A DNA stretch of 6,697 nt. It comes from an uncultured Lachnospiraceae bacterium. Lineage in GTDB: Bacteria; Bacillota; Clostridia; Lachnospirales; Lachnospiraceae. The notes under the pieces were generated by a model. That model had not been told where the DNA came from. It made no database searches and saw only the letters and a program-made list of their open reading frames with translations. The stretch is from NCBI GenBank assembly GCA_902796045.1, contig CADBNQ010000207.1:1-6697 (forward strand), read 5' to 3'. A program made the translations under genes and the position numbers. This document shows positions 1-5,296 of this stretch, one piece after another; positions within the stretch are counted from its first letter, which is position 1, and every line of letters starts with the position of its first letter.

Positions 1-638
1 ATCATGGCATCTGAGTGTCTGGCCAGTTGTCTGGTTTCCGTCTGCCGCTCCTCAGTGGCATTACATATCGTATTAAAGACTTTTATATCATAAACCTTTT
101 CCGAGATAATTTCAACTAATTCCTGAAACTTCTTGTAATTAAATGTGGTCTGGGAAACGATTGAGATTCCCATCTCCGCGGCGGGCTCAAACTTCTCTGC
201 CTGGCTGTGATTCTCGATCACAACAGGCCGGGTCTGACACCAGCCCATGATACCTTCCACTTCAGGATGATGATGATTGCCAATGATAACAACTGTACGT
301 CCGTCGTTGCTTTCCTGCCAGGCAATCCGGTGGATTTTCTTCACAAAAGGACAGGTTGCGTCGACCAGTGACAAACCAGTCTGCGTTATCAGATCACTGA
401 TTCTCTTCGGAACACCGTGAGACCGTATGACCACTGTTCCGGATTCCAGGGAGGACAGCTCCTCCTCGTCATGGATCACTCTGACACCGTGCTTCTCAAG
501 ATCCTCCACAACCTCTTCGTTGTGAATAATGGGTCCGTAAGTGTAGACATGATCCTTTGCGGCTTCCATATAAACAGTGTCTACCGCCCGCTTCACTCCA
601 AAGCAGAAGCCCGCAGACTTTGCGACTGTAATTTCCAT
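1..638 (-). CDS. ispH: 4-hydroxy-3-methylbut-2-enyl diphosphate reductase (IspH), N-terminal part, runs off the window
   Basis: IspH catalyses the last step of the MEP isoprenoid pathway, reducing HMBPP to IPP and DMAPP with a [4Fe-4S] cluster in the cytosol. I translated 212 codons from the ATG at 638; the 3' end lies outside the window. All three cluster cysteines are visible: Cys12 in GFCFGVKRAVD, Cys96 in DATCPFVKKIH and Cys192 in CNATEERQ. His74 (SHGV), His124 and Glu126 (HHPEVEG) and the QTT motif at 163-165 match the substrate pocket known in the E. coli enzyme. The start is firm: GGAG lies 6 nt upstream and the spacing to Cys12 equals the family's. The gene follows cmk after 47 bp, so the two are probably cotranscribed. 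In many Clostridia this protein continues into ribosomal S1 domains; that part would lie outside the window and cannot be seen. Confidence 0.96.
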   Translation of the reverse strand, partial: MEITVAKSAGFCFGVKRAVDTVYMEAAKDHVYTYGPIIHNEEVVEDLEKHGVRVIHDEEELSSLESGTVVIRSHGVPKRISDLITQTGLSLVDATCPFVKKIHRIAWQESNDGRTVVIIGNHHHPEVEGIMGWCQTRPVVIENHSQAEKFEPAAEMGISIVSQTTFNYKKFQELVEIISEKVYDIKVFNTICNATEERQTETRQLARHSDAM

Positions 639-659
639 AGTTAACTCCGGCAACAATAG

Positions 660-705
660 AAAAGCAGATCAGTCTCTTTGTCTAATTAAAGAGAACTCTG
701 CTCTT
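660..705 (-). repeat. Nested hairpin spanning the cmk stop codon, upstream of ispH
   Basis: In the minus-strand transcript, 697-705 pairs with 660-668 (9 bp including one G-U), and 688-694 pairs with 673-679 (7 bp). The inner loop is 8 nt and there is a small asymmetric internal loop. The cmk TAA (688-686) sits at the inner stem and loop. A short U-rich stretch follows the 3' arm, but it largely belongs to the stem. The ispH ribosome-binding site begins about 11 nt further on. It could be a weak attenuator, a processing or stability element between the two cistrons, or chance in AT-rich DNA. Confidence 0.4.
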
Positions 706-1369
706 TCTTTTTATTATATTCTGCGATAACTGAATCTGCGACCTGCCTGATCGTCAGGTCAGAGGAATCAATGAGAACGGCATCTTCCGCCTGACGCAGA
801 GGAGCTATCTCCCTGTTCATATCCTGCCTGTCCCGCAAAACGATATCTTTCTCTATCTTAGCGAGATCACAGCTGATCCCCTTTTCTGAAAGCTCATCAT
901 ACCTTCTCCGGGCCCTCACGGAAACAGAGGCAGTAAGAAAAATCTTCAGAAAAGCATCCGGAAGAACATGGGTCCCGATATCTCTTCCATCCATGACCAC
1001 GTCAGAATGGACGGCCAGATCTCTCTGCAGGCCGAGCAGGGCTGCCCGGACGGCAGGATTGGCGGAGGTGACTGATGCCATCTTTCCTACCTCTTCGGTA
1101 CGGATATAGGGAGTGACATCTTCCCCGTTCAGAAGAACCATCTGCCTTCCCTCAGGGTCATAATCGAGCGTCACCTGGATATGAGGGCACTCGGCCTCGA
1201 CTGAAGCGCTGTCATGACCATCAATTCCCTTTCTCAGAAAATAAAGGGCGATGGCCCTGTACATCGCACCGGTATCGACATAGATGAATCCCAGCTGTCC
1301 GGCGACAAGCTTTGCAATAGTACTTTTTCCGGCTCCTGCCGGTCCGTCGATCGCAATGCTGTAATGCAT
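686..1369 (-). CDS. cmk: Cytidylate kinase (CMP/dCMP kinase)
   Basis: Cmk transfers phosphate from ATP to CMP or dCMP, giving CDP or dCDP for RNA, DNA and phospholipid synthesis. The 227-residue protein is of normal family length. The P-loop GPAGAGKS is at residues 9-16 and the CMP-binding DTGAMYR at 32-38. DGRDIGT is at 127-133, and the lid and C-terminal signature R179-D180 with DMNR (183-186) and APLRQA (189-194) is complete. The ATG start has a perfect AGGAGG (1383-1378) 8 nt upstream. A promoter of its own lies in the 117-bp gap behind the flavoprotein gene, and ispH follows 47 bp downstream, suggesting a cmk-ispH transcription unit. The lysine-rich tail (YNKKKEQSSL) is unremarkable. No frameshift or missing catalytic residue is seen. 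Confidence 0.97.
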   Translation of the reverse strand: MHYSIAIDGPAGAGKSTIAKLVAGQLGFIYVDTGAMYRAIALYFLRKGIDGHDSASVEAECPHIQVTLDYDPEGRQMVLLNGEDVTPYIRTEEVGKMASVTSANPAVRAALLGLQRDLAVHSDVVMDGRDIGTHVLPDAFLKIFLTASVSVRARRRYDELSEKGISCDLAKIEKDIVLRDRQDMNREIAPLRQAEDAVLIDSSDLTIRQVADSVIAEYNKKKEQSSL

Positions 1370-1377
1370 GGCAAGTT

Positions 1378-1383
1378 CCTCCT
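1378..1383 (-). promoter_or_regulatory. Strong ribosome-binding site of cmk
   Basis: The minus strand reads AGGAGG at 1383-1378, 8 nt before the ATG at 1369. This fixes the cmk start. Confidence 0.85.
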
Positions 1384-1419
1384 AATTCAAGTCAAGTCCT
1401 GTTACCGCATACAGACAAG

Positions 1420-1448
1420 ACTATATCACAAATTGCATAAAATGAAAA
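1420..1448 (-). promoter_or_regulatory. Predicted sigma-A-type promoter for cmk-ispH
   Basis: On the minus strand, -35 TTTTCA (1448-1443, 4 of 6 to consensus) is followed by a 17-nt spacer and -10 TATAGT (1425-1420, 5 of 6). A TG one base upstream of the -10 makes it an extended -10 element. The predicted transcription start is near 1413, leaving a leader of about 44 nt before cmk. A-tracts lie directly upstream of the -35 and may act like an UP element. This is sequence inference only. Confidence 0.6.
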
Positions 1449-1484
1449 GAAAAAATTGAAGAAAAAATCGCTGAAAATCAAAAA
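1445..1484. repeat. Phased A-tracts upstream of the cmk promoter
   Basis: On the plus strand, A-runs occur at 1445-1448, 1450-1455, 1462-1467, 1474-1477 and 1480-1484. GAAAAAAT is repeated at 1449-1456 and 1461-1468. Three of the runs are spaced 11-12 bp apart, close to one helical turn, which is the pattern of intrinsically curved DNA. The stretch fills the gap between the baiN-like stop codon and the predicted -35 box. No terminator hairpin for the upstream gene is visible here. Confidence 0.5.
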
Positions 1485-1486
1485 TA

Positions 1487-2755
1487 TTATCTGCCGGCGC
1501 TGATCCCTGCTGTATAGCCCGTAGACCAGGCAATCTGGAGATTATATCCTCCTGTCTCAGCGTCGACATCCAGCACTTCTCCTGCAAAATAGACGCCTTT
1601 TACCAACCTGGATGCCATGGTGGCGGGATCGATCTCACGGATATTCACTCCTCCCCGGGTGATGATAGCCTCATCAAAGCCCCTCACCCCTTCTATGTGC
1701 ATGGGCAGAGCTTTCATGATGTCGGCCATCCTTCTCCTCTCCTGGCGGGAGATCTCGCGGACCTTCTTGTCCGATGCCACTTCTGCCAGCTCCAGGAAGA
1801 CAGGAACCATCCTTTTAGGCAGCATCTGTTCGATGACATTGGAGATATTCTTGTTGCGCCAGATGTCAAACTCCCGGAGAAAACGCTTATCCAGCTGTTC
1901 CGCTGAGAGGGCCGGCTTCAGATCCAGGCAGAGGGTGAGCTTCCCCTCCCTGAGCGCTCTGGCGCAGGCAGCTGTTCCCAGACGGGTGCTGGCTGTCAGG
2001 ACCAGGGGACCGCTGACTCCGAAATGGGTGAACAGGAACTCTCCGAATCCTTCGTAGATCCTCTTCTTCCCGTTTCTGATCTGGATGGAGATGTTCTTCA
2101 GAGAAAGACCCATGAGATCCCTGCACCAGGGCTCTTTGATGCAAAAAGGCACCAGTGAAGGCTCGGCCTTCTTCACCGTATGGCCCAGGGCACGGGCAAA
2201 ATCATACCCGTCTCCCGTGGATCCTGTAGAGGGATAGGAGCAGCCACCGGTGGCTATGATCAGGGCATCTCCGGTCAGGCATCTGCCGTCTTTAAGCTTT
2301 ACACCCCTGAACACAGGTCCTCCCTCTTCAGGGCCGGTATGTCCGGTGAGGATCTCTGCTGCCTCTGCCCGGGTCCGGATCTCGACCTTTTCGGAAAGGC
2401 AGGCTTCCCTGAGGGCTTTTATGACATCAGAGGAATGGTCGGACACCGGAAAAACCCGGCCGCCCCGTTCTACCTTGACAGGGACACCTCTGTCCTTTAG
2501 AAAGGCGATCATATCCTGGTTGCTGAACCTGCTGAATGCACTGTAGAGAAATCTGGGGTTGGTGACCACATGGGTGATCATGTCATCCATGGTACAGGCA
2601 TTGGTCAGGTTGCAGCGGCCCTTTCCGGTGATATATAGTTTCTTCCCGGCTTTCTCGTTCTTCTCAAGGAGTATGACCCTGTTATGGGATGAAGCCGCCG
2701 CCCAGGCAGCCATCAATCCCGCTGCCCCTCCTCCGACAATGATCACTTTCTTCAT
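1487..2755 (-). CDS. BaiN/HI0933-family FAD-dependent oxidoreductase
   Basis: This is a 422-residue flavoprotein of the HI0933-like family, named in databases as NAD(P)/FAD-dependent oxidoreductase, aminoacetone oxidase family or BaiN/RdsA family. An N-terminal Rossmann motif VGGGAAG (7-13) with acidic Glu31 at the end of the second strand binds FAD. The family signature GKGRCNLTN is at 44-52, GGRVFP at 98-103, ATGGCSYPSTGSTGDGY at 168-184, and the C-terminal FAD-closing FAGEVLDVDAETGGYN at 390-405. All are intact. The true substrate is unknown for most members; a bile-acid reductase role was proposed for one clostridial homologue and should not be transferred here. The gene starts 9 bp after the regulator's stop, with only a weak AGGTAG site overlapping that stop, so translational coupling to the regulator is likely. 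It is predicted to be cytosolic: no signal peptide or membrane segment is seen. Confidence 0.9.
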   Translation of the reverse strand: MKKVIIVGGGAAGLMAAWAAASSHNRVILLEKNEKAGKKLYITGKGRCNLTNACTMDDMITHVVTNPRFLYSAFSRFSNQDMIAFLKDRGVPVKVERGGRVFPVSDHSSDVIKALREACLSEKVEIRTRAEAAEILTGHTGPEEGGPVFRGVKLKDGRCLTGDALIIATGGCSYPSTGSTGDGYDFARALGHTVKKAEPSLVPFCIKEPWCRDLMGLSLKNISIQIRNGKKRIYEGFGEFLFTHFGVSGPLVLTASTRLGTAACARALREGKLTLCLDLKPALSAEQLDKRFLREFDIWRNKNISNVIEQMLPKRMVPVFLELAEVASDKKVREISRQERRRMADIMKALPMHIEGVRGFDEAIITRGGVNIREIDPATMASRLVKGVYFAGEVLDVDAETGGYNLQIAWSTGYTAGISAGR

Positions 2756-2764
2756 GGCAGCTAC

Positions 2765-3634
2765 CTATTGTGCACTCCTGTTGTACACATCATATTCCTT
2801 CCAGAGTTCTTCAAGTGCCATCAGTCTCTTTTCCACATCCTCCTTGCGGAGCAGAGCGATCGCTGTCACCAGGGCATTGACCACACTCAGGGGCCCGACC
2901 ATGGAATCAACGATGGTCATCACATCGCTCCTGGCGATCAGGGTACAGTCGGCATACTCCACGATTGGAGACTGATAATTATCCGTAAGTGCCACTGTCT
3001 TTGCCCCATGGTTCTTGGCATACTGGAGGGCACAGATGGTCCTCTTGGAATACCGGGGGAAGGTCACCCCGAACATGACATCGTTCTCTCCGATATTGTA
3101 AATCTGCTCCAGGGTCTCTGAGGTGGAATTCGCGTCCACGATAAAGACATTATCAAACATCATCTTCAGATAATATCCAAGCAGTCCCGACAAGTAGGCC
3201 GCACTCCTGGCGCCCAGGATAAAAAGCCTCCTGCACTCATTGATATATCTGACAGCCTTCTGAAACTCTTCCTCATCGATCCCGTTGTTGATCGTGTCCC
3301 GCAGGCGCTCTGCATCTGTGTACATGACGCTGCGCAGGACCCCCTTCTCCTTGTATCTTTTTGAAGACAGGGACAGTCTCTGTACCGAGTTGGAATTCGT
3401 CTTGACGATCACCTGAATCGCTTTCTGCAGCTCGGGATACCCGTCATATTCCAGCTGGTAGGCAAACCGGACCACGGTTGACTCACTGACTCCTGCCTCC
3501 TTGCCCAGCTTGGAGGCTGTCAGGTAAGCGGCAATATCGTAATTCTCCTTGATATACTCCGCCAGCCTTCTCTGCCCCTTGCTGAAGGCATCATTCTTCT
3601 TTTCGATTCTTTGCAGCAAATTAAGTTGTTCCAA
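2765..3634 (-). CDS. MurR/RpiR-family transcriptional regulator (HTH-SIS)
   Basis: The architecture is that of RpiR regulators, which bind DNA through an N-terminal HTH and a sugar phosphate or similar ligand through a SIS domain. Counting from the TTG at 3634 (289 residues), FSKGQRRLAEYI (17-28) and the helix-turn-helix LGKEAGVSESTVVRFA (43-58) are clear. The SIS domain covers roughly 135-265, with GARSAAYLSGLL (141-152), TFPRYSKRT (191-199) and VALTD (214-218). The open frame extends upstream to a TTG at 3694 (309 residues), with an ATG at 3670 (301 residues). I prefer 3634 for three reasons: GGGG lies 8 nt upstream, the resulting N-terminus (MEQLNLLQRIEKK) has the family's usual length, and the longer starts would lie in or before a hairpin at the predicted transcription start. 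Target genes are unknown; autoregulation and control of the coupled flavoprotein gene are the simplest guesses. Confidence 0.92.
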   Translation of the reverse strand: MEQLNLLQRIEKKNDAFSKGQRRLAEYIKENYDIAAYLTASKLGKEAGVSESTVVRFAYQLEYDGYPELQKAIQVIVKTNSNSVQRLSLSSKRYKEKGVLRSVMYTDAERLRDTINNGIDEEEFQKAVRYINECRRLFILGARSAAYLSGLLGYYLKMMFDNVFIVDANSTSETLEQIYNIGENDVMFGVTFPRYSKRTICALQYAKNHGAKTVALTDNYQSPIVEYADCTLIARSDVMTIVDSMVGPLSVVNALVTAIALLRKEDVEKRLMALEELWKEYDVYNRSAQ

Positions 3635-3660
3635 TTCTATTTCCCCGTAAACTGAATAAC

Positions 3661-3692
3661 GCCCCTGCATATCTTTCACAAGATGCAGGGGC
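3661..3692 (-). repeat. Perfect inverted repeat / GNRA-capped hairpin in front of the RpiR-type regulator gene
   Basis: The 10-bp arms GCCCCTGCAT (3692-3683, minus strand) and ATGCAGGGGC (3670-3661) are exact inverted copies. Inside them, CUU pairs with AAG and leaves the loop GUGA, a GNRA tetraloop in the minus-strand RNA, with a 2-nt bulge; total stem 13 bp. It lies about 50 nt after the apt stop and 26 nt before the preferred regulator start, directly at the predicted transcription start. It may be a DNA operator for autorepression, a 5' leader hairpin, or a terminator for apt. The following GTTATTCAGTTT is a poor U-tract, which argues against a strong terminator. Confidence 0.7.
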
Positions 3693-3696
3693 AATC

Positions 3697-3726
3697 TTTA
3701 TATCAGGCTTATTGACATGCTGTTCA
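3697..3726 (-). promoter_or_regulatory. Predicted promoter of the RpiR-type regulator and flavoprotein genes
   Basis: On the minus strand, -35-like TGAACA (3726-3721, 4 of 6) is followed by an 18-nt spacer and -10 TATAAA (3702-3697, 5 of 6). TG one base upstream (3705-3704) makes an extended -10. The predicted start is near 3690, which places the inverted repeat at +1 to about +30, a typical repressor position. This is inference from motif matches. Confidence 0.55.
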
Positions 3727-3742
3727 TCGTAGCAGTTGTTAT

Positions 3743-4276
3743 TTATTTGTCCGGATAAACGATCGCGGCTTCTACATTATAACCCTTCAGCATATCCCGG
3801 CCATGCAGGCCTGCCAGCTCCATCAGGAAAACAGCCTTAACCACTTTGCCGCCAAGCTCCTCAATCAGCTCTATGGCTGCTTTGGCAGTTCCACCTGTGG
3901 CAAGCAGGTCATCCACCAGCACAACTCTCTGGCCAGGGAAGATCGCATCTTTGTGTATCTCTATCTCAGCGGTTCCGTACTCCAGATCATACTTCTTATT
4001 GACAACCTCTCTGGGAAGCTTTCCCTTCTTGCGGATGGGGACAAAGCTTTTATGCTTATTGTAAGCAATGGGCATCCCGAAAAGGAAACCTCTCGCTTCC
4101 GTCCCTGCGACCACATCGAATTCCACACCTTCAAGAAGATGCATCATCTCATGGACACTCAGCATGAGGCCCTCAGGATCCTGAAGGATGGAAGTGATAT
4201 CGCGGAACATAATGCCCGGCTTCGGATAATTGGGAACAGTTTTTACATAATCTTTAAGCTCTCTCAAAGCATTCAC
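3743..4276 (-). CDS. apt: Adenine phosphoribosyltransferase
   Basis: Apt condenses adenine with PRPP to give AMP and pyrophosphate, a cytosolic purine-salvage reaction. The frame from GTG at 4276 gives 177 residues. FRDIT is at 24-28, GTEARGF at 58-64 and the flexible-loop region FVPIRKKGKLP at 78-88. The PRPP-binding signature VVLVDDLLATGGTAKA is at 118-133, with the two adjacent aspartates present. The start is uncertain: GAGAGG directly abuts the GTG, too close for a normal RBS, whereas a TTG at 4267 has AGAGGG 8 nt upstream and gives a 174-residue protein beginning MRELKDYVKTVP, nearer the family norm. An in-frame TGA upstream rules out a longer protein. The gene has its own predicted promoter and a folded leader of about 97 nt. 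In many Firmicutes apt sits directly between recJ and relA; here neither direct neighbour is present. Confidence 0.96.
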   Translation of the reverse strand: MNALRELKDYVKTVPNYPKPGIMFRDITSILQDPEGLMLSVHEMMHLLEGVEFDVVAGTEARGFLFGMPIAYNKHKSFVPIRKKGKLPREVVNKKYDLEYGTAEIEIHKDAIFPGQRVVLVDDLLATGGTAKAAIELIEELGGKVVKAVFLMELAGLHGRDMLKGYNVEAAIVYPDK

Positions 4277-4307
4277 CCTCTCATGTATTCAAGAGCGCCC
4301 CGGCGTC

Positions 4308-4360
4308 AAAAGCACCGAAGGCTTTCCTCTCTGACACGGAAATATGTACCACGGCAGAGA
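4308..4360 (-). promoter_or_regulatory. Structured apt leader with UUCG-tetraloop hairpin
   Basis: Two neighbouring stem-loops can be drawn in the minus-strand RNA. In the first, UCUCUG (4360-4355) pairs with CAGAGA (4333-4328) around a 21-nt loop. In the second, GAAAGC (4326-4321) pairs with GCUUUU (4313-4308), and C4320-G4315 closes a UUCG loop (4319-4316), with one bulged U. A run of four U's at the end of the second stem is followed by GACGCC rather than more U's, so it is not a convincing terminator. I recognise no known riboswitch class. It could be an attenuator-like or mRNA-stability element ahead of apt. Confidence 0.4.
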
Positions 4361-4379
4361 AATGTTAACGTCCTTTTTG

Positions 4380-4388
4380 AGTATAGCA
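4380..4388 (-). promoter_or_regulatory. Predicted extended -10 promoter for apt
   Basis: The minus strand reads TGCTATACT: an extended -10 with TATACT (4385-4380, 5 of 6 to consensus) and TG at 4388-4387. No good -35 lies 16-18 nt upstream; the best is GTTAAA, 3 of 6 at 16 nt. Extended -10 promoters tolerate this. The predicted start is near 4373, about 97 nt before apt, in the 171-bp AT-rich gap after the HAD gene. Confidence 0.5.
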
Positions 4389-4447
4389 GAATTCCACAGA
4401 ATTTAACAGCATATTTTATTCTTTTTCCTGATCTTTTTAAGCTTTTT

Positions 4448-5296
4448 TCAGGATGTGAGACTGCAAAAGTGTTCTATGGCATAGGCGACACCTTCCTGAT
4501 CATTGGTCTTTGTGATGAAATCTGCTGCCTCCTTCACACAGTCTTCTCCATTCTCCATGGCGACCCCCAGTCCGGCAGCTTTTATCATGGACAGGTCATT
4601 GTTCCCGTCCCCGCATGCCATGATCTGGTCCGGAGACAGTCCAAGGATCCTGCCCAGGCCAAGCAGAGCCTCCCCCTTATTGCAGGTATGGTAATTGATC
4701 TCTATATTGTTGGAGAGGGAATTGGTCGGTGCAAGATCCGGTATGGCACGCAGCTTTGCATAGACTTCCGTTCGTTTCTCCTGGGAGAAGAAAAACATGT
4801 TGACTTTCTCCACAGGAGCTTTGTGTTCTTCCATCCAGGCCTTTGTACTCTCTATCCTTGTCCTGGTATGCTTGATCAGTTCTTTAATGCGGGGCTCAAT
4901 GTTATAGCGGTCTGTGTTGTCGTAAAACCTGGATTCACTGAAGCCTCCGCCCAGGGCATAAAAGTCATAGTAGGTGCCGAACTGTTCCAGATAGTCGAAC
5001 AGTTCCATCGCCCTCTGCCAGGGGATGCAGTTGCTGTAGAGCTCCTGATCTTCGACCAGGTCATAGACGCTGGCCCCATTGGACAGGATCATATAGCGCA
5101 GCCCCTTTATCTCTCTTAAATAGTCGGGAATAGCTGATTTGGCGCGTCCTGTTGCCGGCAGGATCTCAATCCCCCGGGCCAGACAGCTTTCCAGCACTTC
5201 CCTGCTGTGGCTGGTAAGAGTCTTATCTGTAGTCAGCAATGTTCCGTCCAGATCAAGTCCGATCAGGCGGATGTCGTATTTTTTATGTGCTTTCAT
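4448..5296 (-). CDS. Cof-type HAD-IIB family hydrolase
   Basis: A 282-residue HAD-superfamily phosphatase of the Cof/YidA type, which dephosphorylates sugar phosphates, nucleotides or related small phosphate esters in the cytosol; the substrate cannot be deduced. Motif I DLDGTLL (15-21) supplies nucleophile Asp15 and acid/base Asp17, motif II is PATGR (47-51, Thr49), motif III is Lys207 in NKGEAL, and motif IV is GDGNND (229-234). The stretch between motifs II and III is the large C2B cap, diagnostic of subclass IIB. The ATG at 5296 has AAGGAGG 7 nt upstream, so the start is secure. The RBS and first codons lie inside the 3' end of recJ (14-bp overlap), indicating cotranscription and probable translational coupling. 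All catalytic motifs are intact. No terminator hairpin follows the stop. Confidence 0.94.
   Translation of the reverse strand: MKAHKKYDIRLIGLDLDGTLLTTDKTLTSHSREVLESCLARGIEILPATGRAKSAIPDYLREIKGLRYMILSNGASVYDLVEDQELYSNCIPWQRAMELFDYLEQFGTYYDFYALGGGFSESRFYDNTDRYNIEPRIKELIKHTRTRIESTKAWMEEHKAPVEKVNMFFFSQEKRTEVYAKLRAIPDLAPTNSLSNNIEINYHTCNKGEALLGLGRILGLSPDQIMACGDGNNDLSMIKAAGLGVAMENGEDCVKEAADFITKTNDQEGVAYAIEHFCSLTS

Noticed and set aside
417..644. 75-codon open frame on the plus strand
   Set aside because: Entirely antisense to ispH, whose cluster cysteines and catalytic motifs are unambiguous.
1391..1419. Small hairpin and GACTT tandem in the cmk leader
   Set aside because: The stem is only 6 bp with a bulge and the tandem is two 5-bp units. 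Both are within chance for AT-rich leader DNA.
1448..1489. T-rich tract after the flavoprotein stop as an intrinsic terminator
   Set aside because: In the minus-strand transcript there are several U-runs but no GC-rich inverted repeat in front of them. It is better explained as AT-rich promoter-upstream DNA.
4430..4456. Terminator for the HAD gene
   Set aside because: CCTGA and TCAGG can pair over 5 bp around an A-rich loop with an AAGCTT palindrome, but there is no GC-rich stem and no U-tract in the sense transcript.
3803..5119. 438-codon open frame on the plus strand
   Set aside because: It is antisense to apt and the HAD gene and crosses the promoter and leader region of apt. No domain, plausible RBS or coding bias was seen.
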